This document shows, in pieces, positions 47,107 to 55,287 of a stretch of 64,000 nt of DNA (its first letter is position 1; each line of letters starts with the position of its first letter). This DNA comes from Yaniella sp. (lineage in GTDB: Bacteria > Actinomycetota > Actinomycetes > Actinomycetales > Micrococcaceae). The stretch covers positions 1-64,000 of the forward strand of contig NZ_JAKDKW010000001.1 of the NCBI RefSeq assembly GCF_030453185.1, read 5' to 3'. The notes under the pieces were generated by a model that was not told the origin of the DNA, did no database searches, and was given only the letters and a program-made list of their open reading frames with translations. The translations under genes and the position numbers were made by a program.

Positions 47107-47131
47107 CTTCTCCATCATAACGATGGAGAAG
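47107..47131. repeat. 25-bp palindrome between pepA and PAC2 gene
   Basis: CTTCTCCATC-ATAAC-GATGGAGAAG is a perfect 10-bp inverted repeat in the 160-bp divergent gap, 44 bp from the pepA start and 93 bp from the PAC2 start. It may be a shared operator or a leader hairpin. Confidence 0.6.
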
Positions 47132-47223
47132 AACATCGGTGAAGGAATAAGCCAACGGTGCTTAGTGTTTTGTTAACCAACATCTTGTGCAGCTTTAGTG
47201 CTAGCCGAAAGTGAGGAGCTTGC

Positions 47224-48375
47224 ATGCTCGATCCGACTGATCTGATTCGTATGTCTTCATCTGCGAGACAACTGTTATCGGGGAAGGCGTCGTCCGATCA
47301 GGCCACTGAGGGAGACCCTGCCATCCATGGCCTGGATATGTTGGTGGTATTTTCCGGTTATCTTGATGCCGGCAGTGTCTCAACGCAACTGGAGAATGCT
47401 TTATTGGAACGGCTGGATCACCAGCGGATAGCGACATTCGATACGGATCAGCTACTCGACTATCGTGCGCGGCGGCCTCAGTTACGCTTCGACGGACGTC
47501 AGTTTTTTGACTACGAGGCCCCAGAACTCGAATTGCATCTTCTGAAAGATCAGATGCAGAAACCATTTCTGTTACTCAGCGGCCCAGAACCGGATTACCA
47601 ATGGGACCGCTTTGTTGCTGCCGTGATGTTGCTCATTGAGCAGTTAGACGTTTCGCTCGTAAGCCTGGTGGATGCCATACCGTTGCCGGTCCCACACACC
47701 CGGCCGTTGGGCGTTACTACCCACGGCAACGCCGAAGAACTGTTGGAGGGGCTCGCGACGTGGTCTCCGAAGGGACGCATTGCCGCTGGTGCAGCACAGC
47801 TGTTGGAATTGCGTGTTGCTGAAGCTGGACGAAAAGTCAGCGGTTACACCCTACATGTGCCGCACTACCTAGCTGATGCAACCTACCCTCAAGCTGCTGT
47901 CGCGTCATTGGAATATGTAGGCGCAGCTATGGAACTGATGTTGCCCAGTGAAGAATTGCGTGAATCTGGCCGAGACGTGGAGCAACAAATTTCAGCACAG
48001 GTACAGAACCGACCGGAGATCGCGTCCATGTTGCAGCGGCTGGAAGAGCGGTACGACGAATACGCAGAGGAACACCAAACACGGTCACTCTTGCTAAATC
48101 GGGATCAAGATATGCCGGATGCCGATGAGATCGGCTCGGCAGTGGAGTCCTACCTGAGCCATCATGTGCAACAGGATGACGCTGGACTCGACGCAGATGA
48201 GCGAGTTGCTCTGGAATACACGGGTACCGTTGGCAAAAAGAAGTCCAGTGAAGACCCCATGCGACCTTCACGTGCCGAGGTTGAACCCGGGTCGATCTGG
48301 TTTATCGTTGACGGACCAGATGATGAAGACGATGAAGGCACTGCCCCGAACGAAACGGATCCTGACGCCGAGTAG
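47224..48375 (+). CDS. PAC2 family protein
   Basis: This 383-aa protein of the PAC2 (proteasome assembly chaperone 2-like) family is widespread in actinobacteria. Visible family segments are LVVFSGYLDAGSVSTQL, LLDYRARRPQLRFDG, LLLSGPEPDYQWDRFV and LVDAIPLPVPHTRPLGVTTHGN. The C-terminal 60 residues are acidic. A link to an actinobacterial proteasome is assumed from the family name and is unproven. ATG start with GAGGAG 5 nt upstream. A strong hairpin follows. Confidence 0.87.
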   Translation: MLDPTDLIRMSSSARQLLSGKASSDQATEGDPAIHGLDMLVVFSGYLDAGSVSTQLENALLERLDHQRIATFDTDQLLDYRARRPQLRFDGRQFFDYEAPELELHLLKDQMQKPFLLLSGPEPDYQWDRFVAAVMLLIEQLDVSLVSLVDAIPLPVPHTRPLGVTTHGNAEELLEGLATWSPKGRIAAGAAQLLELRVAEAGRKVSGYTLHVPHYLADATYPQAAVASLEYVGAAMELMLPSEELRESGRDVEQQISAQVQNRPEIASMLQRLEERYDEYAEEHQTRSLLLNRDQDMPDADEIGSAVESYLSHHVQQDDAGLDADERVALEYTGTVGKKKSSEDPMRPSRAEVEPGSIWFIVDGPDDEDDEGTAPNETDPDAE

Positions 48376-48418
48376 ACCATAGGGCCTTACTGCCAGAAGT
48401 TTCAATCAAGAGTTATCC

Positions 48419-48456
48419 ACAATTGTCCTTACCGGCCCCCCGGAAAGGACAATTGT
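48419..48456 (+). terminator. Hairpin after PAC2 gene, near DUF4192 start
   Basis: ACAATTGTCCTT and AAGGACAATTGT are perfect 12-bp arms enclosing a further CCGG/CCGG. The structure ends 16 bp before the DUF4192 ATG and its 3' arm contains AAGGAC. It may terminate the PAC2 transcript (followed by CTTTC) and also hide a ribosome site. Confidence 0.5.
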
Positions 48457-48472
48457 CTTTCATGCTGGATTC

Positions 48473-49783
48473 ATGACGCAAAAGAATCAGCATACAGATA
48501 CCAGCGGCCCCCAAAATTTCGAAGCACCTCAGCTTTATACATTTCCGAGCATTACTAGTGAACAAAATCCTGCTGACGGTCGGCTCAAAATTAGCTCCCC
48601 TGAGGATGTTTTGGCTTATATTCAGTGCACTCTTGGTTTTGCCGCCAAGAATTCGTTGGTAGTGGTGGCCTTTGCGGGAAGACAACTCTCCACGGTAGTG
48701 CGTTGCGATTTGCCGCAACCTATTCAACAGATGGTGCGCTCAGATACCCCAGAATGCGTGACGTATATGGATTTCGGGCTGACTGAATCGCAAGAGCTAC
48801 AGCTAATCGACGTTGGGCGCTATATTGGGCAGCTCATGGCCAGTGAATCCACGACCACATCCTGCCTAGTTCTCTATCTTTGTGATGATGTCACGATCTC
48901 TAACCAGCAAGCCTTATCGGTGACTGGCGTTGCGAACTCGGTCATTGCCGCGCAATTTGGGTTACAGCGGGTACCAGTTGAACAGTCTTGGTTAATTCAC
49001 CACAGTTTGCTGTGGCATTTACGGTGTGCATCGACTACTGAATGCTCGGTTCAGGGTAGCGATGTCGGTAGCCCCGAAGAAACTGATATCTTTCGCTCTC
49101 TCGATCCTGAGGGACTGACATCTCAGGAGCCGCTCCCAGCCTCCCGCAAATTGTTATTTCCGCCGGCGCCGCTGACGCTACGTGAGCACCCTGCAGACAC
49201 GCAACGGTTGTTAAATGAACAGCCGCAGCTTGTTTTAGATTGGCTTAATTTATGGGATAACAATGTAGATACCGGACCACAAATGCTCGATTCGCAACAG
49301 GTTGCCGCCTTCTTAGAATCCTTAGAACACGCAAGGATCCGAGAAGCGATAGTTGCTCTGGTCTGCTTCGATATAAATACTGCAATCCAAGGCATGGCTG
49401 CACTGGAAAAATTCCCTACAAGGGTCCTTGCAGCGGCAGACTTAGCCCCGAATTTCCTGGACGGTTTGACGGTAAGGGATTGCATGGAGGGAACTTCTGA
49501 TCGAGCTCCGGATTGGCAACGAGTGCAGCAACTCGAACGTCTGTGCCACCAGCTCCTACCACTTTCTGATGCTCGCTCTGGCGGGGTTGTGGCGGGCATT
49601 CTCGTATGGATTGAATGGGCACGCGGAAGAGGAAGTATTGCCATGACCTACGCCAAACAAGCACGGAAACATTTCCCCACGGAACAATTCCTCATCACTT
49701 TAGAAAAATTCCTTAGCCAAGGTCGCGTAGCTGGGTGGGCAACACGAAAGGGTAGTGCTTGGAGCCCACAACACGCCGCGTGA
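48473..49783 (+). CDS. DUF4192 domain-containing protein
   Basis: This 436-aa protein of the actinobacterial DUF4192 family has no known function. The family core begins with LKISSPEDVLAYIQCTLGFAAKNSLVVVAF (about 38-67) and includes DRAPDWQRVQQLERLCHQLLPLSD and the C-terminal AGILVWIEWARGRGSIAMTYAKQA. It is predicted soluble, with no signal peptide. The ribosome site is weak: TGGA lies 5 nt before the ATG, and the better AAGGAC is inside a hairpin. It lies upstream of sigA in the same direction, a context seen in related genera. Confidence 0.83.
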   Translation: MTQKNQHTDTSGPQNFEAPQLYTFPSITSEQNPADGRLKISSPEDVLAYIQCTLGFAAKNSLVVVAFAGRQLSTVVRCDLPQPIQQMVRSDTPECVTYMDFGLTESQELQLIDVGRYIGQLMASESTTTSCLVLYLCDDVTISNQQALSVTGVANSVIAAQFGLQRVPVEQSWLIHHSLLWHLRCASTTECSVQGSDVGSPEETDIFRSLDPEGLTSQEPLPASRKLLFPPAPLTLREHPADTQRLLNEQPQLVLDWLNLWDNNVDTGPQMLDSQQVAAFLESLEHARIREAIVALVCFDINTAIQGMAALEKFPTRVLAAADLAPNFLDGLTVRDCMEGTSDRAPDWQRVQQLERLCHQLLPLSDARSGGVVAGILVWIEWARGRGSIAMTYAKQARKHFPTEQFLITLEKFLSQGRVAGWATRKGSAWSPQHAA

Positions 49784-49854
49784 CCGCAGATACCTGTCAT
49801 AGACACAACAGCCCCTGTCTTATGGCATAATGTTTTGGTCTAACGGCTGTGTGG

Positions 49855-49879
49855 AAAAACTTGTTACAAAAGTTTTTTT
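49855..49879 (+). terminator. A/T-rich hairpin with T run upstream of sigA
   Basis: AAAAACTT and AAGTTTTT (49855-49862 and 49870-49877) flank GTTACAA and are followed by two more Ts. It could end the DUF4192 transcript or attenuate a sigA transcript. The stem is weak. Confidence 0.4.
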
Positions 49880-49953
49880 GTCATGATGGGAACAAAACCA
49901 TCTACTAGCGCGTTACACCCAATAGAGACCCTGCATCCGTGGATCTTGCAACG

Positions 49954-49976
49954 GTCGAACACTCCGAGTGTTCGAC
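49954..49976. repeat. 23-bp palindrome in the sigA leader
   Basis: GTCGAACACTC-C-GAGTGTTCGAC is a perfect inverted repeat with 11-bp arms and a single-base centre, about 100 bp before the sigA start. It contains TCGAAC and GTTCGA halves like the actinobacterial LexA box, but they are 9 bp apart instead of 4. Confidence 0.7.
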
Positions 49977-50077
49977 GGAAACAACGATTATCTAAACACG
50001 GACTTGACAGGGTCATAGGCGTGTTGATCGTGTGTGAGCTCGTTACTCATACGGCTGCCAATGAGGAAAGGACCTGA

Positions 50078-51328
50078 GTGACTACTACTCCTAAACAGGC
50101 GACTGCAGCAAAGGCAGCTGCTACCAAAAATGGTAAGAAGGCAACAATGGCTTCTCAAGAGTTTTCTGAGGATGAAGACGAAGAAGAAGAAATTGTCGAC
50201 GATGTGAACTTGGACGTCAAAGAAGAGGACGAAGACGTCGCAGTTGATTCTGACGGTGCTGAAGAAGAAACCGTTGGAGAAGACAAGGTCGAAACCGAAA
50301 TCAAAGAAACCGCCGGTCCCGAAAAGCCAGACATTGCCTCGGCTATACGCGCCGGTGGCTTCGTTGTGTCGGAGACTGAAGAAGATGCACCGCAGCAGCG
50401 TGCCTTGAACGTTATAGGGGCAACAGCCGACCCAGTCAAGGACTACCTCAAACAAATCGGTAAAGTTGCGCTGCTCAATGCAGCCGAAGAAGTAGATCTG
50501 GCTACGCGGATTGAAGCCGGCTTGTACGCGGAGCACAAGGTCCAAGAAGAAGAATATACCGACGTACGATTGCGACGCGACATGCAACTGGTGATTGCCG
50601 ATGGACGTCGTGCCAAGAACCACCTGCTTGAAGCAAACCTGCGCTTGGTCGTATCCCTAGCAAAGCGCTATACAGGTCGCGGCATGCTCTTCCTGGATCT
50701 GATCCAGGAAGGGAACCTAGGCCTGATCCGTGCAGTCGAGAAGTTCGACTACACCAAGGGCTTTAAATTCTCCACATATGCCACATGGTGGATTCGTCAA
50801 GCAATTACTCGTGCGATGGCAGACCAAGCCCGTACCATTCGTATTCCGGTACACATGGTCGAAGTGATCAATAAATTGGCTCGTGTCCAGCGCCAGATGT
50901 TGCAGGATCTCGGACGCGAACCAACTCCGGAAGAGTTGGGTACGGAACTGGATATGACCCCTGAAAAGGTCATTGAGGTTCAAAAATATGGGCGTGAACC
51001 GATTTCACTGCATACTCCACTTGGTGAAGATGGCGACTCAGAATTCGGTGATCTGATTGAAGACTCCGAGGCTGTTGTACCTGCTGATGCGGTGGGCTTC
51101 ACGCTATTACAAGAACAGTTGCACTCCGTTCTAGATACCCTGTCAGAGCGAGAAGCCGGCGTTGTGGCCATGCGTTTTGGACTAACCGATGGCCAGCCAA
51201 AAACTCTTGATGAAATCGGAAAAGTTTACGGTGTAACCCGTGAACGGATTCGTCAGATTGAGTCGAAAACTATGTCGAAATTGCGTCACCCATCACGGTC
51301 ACAAGTGCTGCGGGACTACCTCGAGTAA
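50078..51328 (+). CDS. sigA: Primary RNA polymerase sigma factor (RpoD/SigA)
   Basis: This is the housekeeping sigma-70 factor. The 416-aa product has an acidic, low-complexity N-terminal region of about 110 residues. It then has region 1.2 ([21 protein letters not shown]), regions 2.1-2.4 ([41 protein letters not shown]), region 3 and region 4 with the helix-turn-helix [23 protein letters not shown] start with GAGGAAAGGA upstream. A long 295-bp leader with a 23-bp palindrome precedes it. Confidence 0.96.
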   Translation: MTTTPKQATAAKAAATKNGKKATMASQEFSEDEDEEEEIVDDVNLDVKEEDEDVAVDSDGAEEETVGEDKVETEIKETAGPEKPDIASAIRAGGFVVSETEEDAPQQRALNVIGATADPVKDYLKQIGKVALLNAAEEVDLATRIEAGLYAEHKVQEEEYTDVRLRRDMQLVIADGRRAKNHLLEANLRLVVSLAKRYTGRGMLFLDLIQEGNLGLIRAVEKFDYTKGFKFSTYATWWIRQAITRAMADQARTIRIPVHMVEVINKLARVQRQMLQDLGREPTPEELGTELDMTPEKVIEVQKYGREPISLHTPLGEDGDSEFGDLIEDSEAVVPADAVGFTLLQEQLHSVLDTLSEREAGVVAMRFGLTDGQPKTLDEIGKVYGVTRERIRQIESKTMSKLRHPSRSQVLRDYLE

Positions 51329-51351
51329 ATCGAAGACTGTAGAAGAGATAG

Positions 51352-51385
51352 AAAGATGGAGCGGCCTATTGGGCCGCTCCATCTT
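51352..51385 (+). terminator. Intrinsic terminator of sigA
   Basis: AGATGGAGCGGCC and GGCCGCTCCATCT form a long perfect stem with loop TATTG, followed by TTTCG, 24 bp after the sigA stop. Confidence 0.88.
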
Positions 51386-51416
51386 TCGTTGTGCTAGAAA
51401 TTACTGAGCAATACGT

Positions 51417-51465
51417 AAAAATTCCACGGGTCGGGTCTCATGTGATGAGACCCGACCCGTGGAAT
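51417..51465 (-). terminator. Intrinsic terminator of the DUF7455 gene
   Basis: ATTCCACGGGTCGGGTCTCAT (51421-51441) and its exact reverse complement (51445-51465) flank GTG; the 21-bp stem is perfect. The minus strand then reads TTTTTACG. With the sigA terminator it fills the convergent gap. Confidence 0.85.
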
Positions 51466-51518
51466 AGTATTGCTACGGTATAGCAGCCCGACTAGCTAAA
51501 AGCTGCAATAACCAGGGC

Positions 51519-51740
51519 CTACAAACTTGCTGCACGCTCCTGCTCAAGGCGGCTCGTTTCGTCCTGCCACACATCAGCCTGGGGACGAAGGTTCTCTTCA
51601 ACCTGACGTGCGTGGTGGGCACAGAAGTACAGCTGACCACCCGAAGGTAGCACTGCACGAACGTAAGCTTGGGCTCCGCAACGGTCGCAACGATCGGCGG
51701 CGTTGAGGGTAGGTTGCTCAAGACTAGTTGCCGTGGACAT
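51519..51740 (-). CDS. DUF7455 zinc-ribbon-like small protein
   Basis: This 73-aa protein has a metal-binding pattern CDRCGAQAYVRAVLPSGG then FCAHHAR (Cys-X2-Cys and Cys-X2-His). It matches the small actinobacterial family DUF7455 that regularly sits beside sigA and the topoisomerase B gene; its role is unknown. The track ORF starts at 51764, but ATG 51740 (MSTATSLEQP) has AGGAGG 5 nt upstream. Confidence 0.85.
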   Translation of the reverse strand: MSTATSLEQPTLNAADRCDRCGAQAYVRAVLPSGGQLYFCAHHARQVEENLRPQADVWQDETSRLEQERAASL

Positions 51741-52165
51741 TGGGCCTCCTAATTTGTGGTCCAAACTCTGTAGGTTGGTCCTTCCATCCTGACAGGTTAT
51801 TTATTTTCCTGTGTAGAACAACGTACCAAACATAAGAATTATGCCCGAAAGTGCTTGCGTTGCCACCGGCGAACAAAGCGTGCTCTCAACGTTGGAATAC
51901 ACGGTCATGTAAACATATCCAGTGTATCTATAGTGCCAGTTGAATAACTATTCTCAAAGACCTGACCTACGCCATCCGCGCCAGGCGAAAGAACCGGTGG
52001 CAACTTTCGGCTGGTAGTTCAAGAATGGCGAAAGTCCCAAAAAAACCAGCGGAACCCATTATTCTTACTAATGTCCTTCCGAGAAAACGCATCGTGGCAA
52101 GCCCTGCGGTTTTGGACGGAACGTTGCATGTCGGCTAAAGCATCCTTGAAAGGCTCAAACACTAA
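51741..52165. other. 425-bp gap between DUF7455 and parE genes
   Basis: This is the longest gap in the window, and I see no credible gene in it. It holds divergent promoters that I cannot place with confidence, and an imperfect structure: ACTTTCG (52003-52009) with CGAAAGT (52029-52035), which may be a leader hairpin. Local A/T content is high near 51780-51850 and 51910-51960. Confidence 0.5.
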
Positions 52166-54271
52166 GTGGTCAAACAATCCGAGTACAGTGCACGAAACCT
52201 CTCAGTCCTTGAGGGACTCGAAGCGGTGCGCAAACGCCCGGGCATGTATATCGGGTCCACTGATTCCCGTGGGCTCATGCATTGTCTTTGGGAAATCATC
52301 GATAACTCAGTGGATGAAGCTCTTGGTGGCTATGGCCAGTCAATAGACATCACCTTGTACGCGGATGGCTCTGTTGAAGTCTCTGATAACGGTCGTGGTA
52401 TCCCAGTCGATATCGAACCCCGCACCGGTTTGTCCGGTGTGGAAGTCGTGTTCACCAAACTTCATGCCGGCGGTAAATTCAGTTCTGAATCCTACGCTGC
52501 CGCAGGGGGTCTCCACGGTGTAGGAGCAGCCGTCGTCAACGCACTATCTGCCCGTTTGGATGTACAAGTGACCCGGGGTGGAAAAGTCCACCAGCTCAGT
52601 TTCAAGCGCGGTCAACCTGGACAGTTCATTGACAAGGGAAAACCCAGTGCCGATGGGCTTTTTGAAGCGCAGGAATCTGGAACAGAAGTCGCCGTTGTTG
52701 GGAAAGCAAAGCGCGGTTTGACCGGCACAAAAATTCGTTACTGGGCGGACACCCAAATTTTTACTCCTGACGCAACGTTCTTGTATGAGGAACTTGAACA
52801 ACGCGCCCGTCAAACTGCTTTTCTCATTCCAGGCTTACGCATTACCGTTCGTGATGAACGTCGTCTTGCCGGTACTCCGGGCGAAAACGGCCCTCACGAA
52901 GAAGTCTTCCAATATGACGGGGGTATCTCCGAATTTGTAGATCACCTGTCACAGCTCAACCCTGTCACGGATGTGTGGCGCCTTCATGGCGAAGGAAACT
53001 TTAGCGAACGCGTACCTGTCCTTGACAGTTCAGGACAGGCCCATATGCAAGATGTCGAACGTACCTGTGAAGTTGATGTGGCCTTGCGCTGGGACGTGGG
53101 TTACGACACTAAAATACGAAGTTTCGTCAATATTATTGCGACCCCAAAGGGTGGTTCGCACAACACCGGGTTCGACCAGGCCCTGACCAGGGTGTTCCGT
53201 AAGGCCGTTGAAGCTAATGCTCGCCGTCTGAAAGCGGGAAACGATCGTGTTGAAAAGGACGACATTCTGGCTGGCCTGACGGCAATCGTTACCGTTCGTT
53301 TGGCAGAACCACAGTTTGAGGGACAAACCAAAGAAGTCCTGGGGACACCTGCTGCGCGACAGATCGTCTCCAAAGTCGTTGCTGACCAACTGACCGAGCT
53401 GCTGCAGTCTCGTAAACGTGCTGTGAAGCAACAGGTGGACGGCCTGTTAGAAAAGATCGTTGCGGAAATGAAGTCGCGTATTATGGCGCGCACCGCCAAG
53501 GAGACCCAACGTCGTAAGACAGCCTTAGAGACATCATCGATGCCTGCGAAGTTGGCCGATTGTCGTTCCACGTCGGTTGAAGATACCGAGTTATTCATCG
53601 TCGAAGGGGACTCGGCTCTGGGTACAGCAAAACTTGCGAGGTCCTCGGACTACCAGGCGTTGCTACCTATTCGCGGTAAAATCCTCAATGTCCAGAAAGC
53701 TTCAGTTGGCGAAATGCTAAACAATGCTGAGGCATCTGCGCTGATCCAAGTCGTTGGTGGGGGATCGGGGCGCAGCTTCGATATGGAGTCGGCACGCTAC
53801 GGAAAGGTCATCTTGATGACCGACGCCGACGTTGATGGAGCCCATATCCGAACCTTATTGCTGACCCTATTCTTCAGATACATGCGACCCATGGTTGAAG
53901 CCGGACGAGTCTATGCTGCCGTTCCACCGTTACATCGAGTCGAAGTGATTAACCCAGGTTCCAAAGCCAATGAAGTGATCTATACCTATGCTGAACAAGA
54001 ATTGCACGATGTTCTTGCCCGGTTAGAAACTGACGGCCGCAAAATTAAAGAGCCGATCCAACGCTATAAGGGTCTTGGAGAAATGGACGCGGATCAGTTG
54101 GCGGAGACGACGATGGATCCGGCCCACCGGACACTTCGCCGTGTCAATATTGAGGAATTGGAAAAAGCCGAAGAAATATTTGAACTGCTGATGGGCCGGC
54201 ATGTCGCTCCTCGGCGTGATTTTATAATCTCCGGTGCAGAAGAACTCGATCGACAGCAAATCGACGCTTAG
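52166..54271 (+). CDS. parE: Type II topoisomerase subunit B (ParE/GyrB-like)
   Basis: This is the ATPase subunit of a DNA topoisomerase. The 701-aa product has the GHKL ATPase motifs WEIIDNSVDEALGG, SDNGRGIPVD and GGLHGVGAAVVNALS, and the TOPRIM motifs EGDSALGTAK and ILMTDADVDGAHIRTL, with the terminal IQRYKGLGEMDADQLAETTMDP. In related actinobacteria gyrB lies near dnaA, while a second copy annotated ParE lies near sigA, which supports ParE. GyrB cannot be excluded by sequence alone. Weak ribosome site before GTG 52166. Its stop overlaps the oleD stop on the opposite strand. Confidence 0.9.
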   Translation: MVKQSEYSARNLSVLEGLEAVRKRPGMYIGSTDSRGLMHCLWEIIDNSVDEALGGYGQSIDITLYADGSVEVSDNGRGIPVDIEPRTGLSGVEVVFTKLHAGGKFSSESYAAAGGLHGVGAAVVNALSARLDVQVTRGGKVHQLSFKRGQPGQFIDKGKPSADGLFEAQESGTEVAVVGKAKRGLTGTKIRYWADTQIFTPDATFLYEELEQRARQTAFLIPGLRITVRDERRLAGTPGENGPHEEVFQYDGGISEFVDHLSQLNPVTDVWRLHGEGNFSERVPVLDSSGQAHMQDVERTCEVDVALRWDVGYDTKIRSFVNIIATPKGGSHNTGFDQALTRVFRKAVEANARRLKAGNDRVEKDDILAGLTAIVTVRLAEPQFEGQTKEVLGTPAARQIVSKVVADQLTELLQSRKRAVKQQVDGLLEKIVAEMKSRIMARTAKETQRRKTALETSSMPAKLADCRSTSVEDTELFIVEGDSALGTAKLARSSDYQALLPIRGKILNVQKASVGEMLNNAEASALIQVVGGGSGRSFDMESARYGKVILMTDADVDGAHIRTLLLTLFFRYMRPMVEAGRVYAAVPPLHRVEVINPGSKANEVIYTYAEQELHDVLARLETDGRKIKEPIQRYKGLGEMDADQLAETTMDPAHRTLRRVNIEELEKAEEIFELLMGRHVAPRRDFIISGAEELDRQQIDA

Positions 54272-55287
54272 CTGCCATAATGCTGTTTGGTCAGCTGGAA
54301 GCCCTCCTCCAAGGAGATGCGGGGCTTCCACTGCAGGATCCGTTGGGTTCGACGCTGGTCGAACCAGTGGGCCGTCGACATTTGCTCGGCTAAGAAGCGC
54401 GTAATCGGGGGTTCATCACCGCGTTTTTCAGCGTCCCAGAACGCCTCGATAACGCTGCCGGCGGCCTTGGCTAATCCGGCTGGAAGATCCAAGGTGGGTT
54501 CTTCTGCGCCGCCAGCTACGGCGATGCGACGTATCATCTCACCAATTGGTCGAGGTTGACCATTGGTCAGGACGAGTGCCTCACCGTGGGTGGTATCGAC
54601 GGCATTGATCGCAGTGACGATAGCTTCCACCGCATTGAGCAAAAACAGGGTATCGACAAGTGCAGTCCCGCCATCTAGGAGCGGTAGACGGTTTTGACGG
54701 GCCCGATCGATAATACGTTCCGTCAGTTGTGTATCACCTGGCCCCCACATTAAGTGTGGGCGAAGAACCAGCACCCGGAATTGTTCTGAATCTGCAGCGA
54801 GTGCGAGAAGTTCACCGGCAGCTTTGGTCGCGGCATAATTGCCACGGGCAGTGTCCGGATTCGCAGGTTCGGCTTCGGCACCAATGATCGAGGCACCAGA
54901 ATGGGCCACTGATGGTGAAGAAATATGTATCCACCGTGAGACCCCGGTCGTTTGGGCGGCCGTCAACAAGGTACGGGTGCCCTCAATATTGACCTGTTCG
55001 TATTCTTTGGCCGACCCAGACACCGACACCTTGGCGGCGATATGAACCACCGTGTCCATCCCCTGAACGGCGTGATGGGCGGTCTCTGGGTCGGTTACAG
55101 AACCGCGTATCTCGTGGACGCCGTCGAGTCCTGAAGCTGATCGCTGGAGTACCGTCACCTGCGCTCCAGCATCTCGTAGCGCTTGTGCGACACCGGAACC
55201 TAGAACACCGGATGCTCCGGTGACGAGCACGTTGTACCCGGTGAAATCGTCTGTTACGTATTGAAACGATGCATGCGAGCTGGTCAT
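54268..55287 (-). CDS. oleD: NAD(P)-dependent 2-alkyl-3-ketoalkanoate reductase OleD
   Basis: OleD reduces the 2-alkyl-3-oxoacid produced by OleA to a beta-hydroxy acid. The 339-aa extended short-chain dehydrogenase has the cofactor motif VLVTGASGVLGSGVAQAL (about 19-36) and the YAATKAAGE active site (Tyr and Lys). The track ORF begins 15 codons earlier; ATG 55287 overlaps the oleBC stop (TGATG), implying coupled translation. Its stop overlaps the parE stop by bases shared on opposite strands. Confidence 0.88.
   Translation of the reverse strand: MTSSHASFQYVTDDFTGYNVLVTGASGVLGSGVAQALRDAGAQVTVLQRSASGLDGVHEIRGSVTDPETAHHAVQGMDTVVHIAAKVSVSGSAKEYEQVNIEGTRTLLTAAQTTGVSRWIHISSPSVAHSGASIIGAEAEPANPDTARGNYAATKAAGELLALAADSEQFRVLVLRPHLMWGPGDTQLTERIIDRARQNRLPLLDGGTALVDTLFLLNAVEAIVTAINAVDTTHGEALVLTNGQPRPIGEMIRRIAVAGGAEEPTLDLPAGLAKAAGSVIEAFWDAEKRGDEPPITRFLAEQMSTAHWFDQRRTQRILQWKPRISLEEGFQLTKQHYGS

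Noticed and set aside
47201-47566. 121-aa minus-strand ORF opposite the PAC2 gene
   Set aside because: It is antisense to conserved PAC2 sequence and has no recognisable domain.
49955-49975. LexA/SOS box upstream of sigA
   Set aside because: The half sites TCGAAC and GTTCGA are present, but their 9-bp separation does not fit the 4-bp spacer of actinobacterial LexA boxes; it is kept only as a palindrome.
52071-52346. 91-aa ORF overlapping the parE start
   Set aside because: It overlaps the conserved ATPase region of parE in another frame and carries no family signature.
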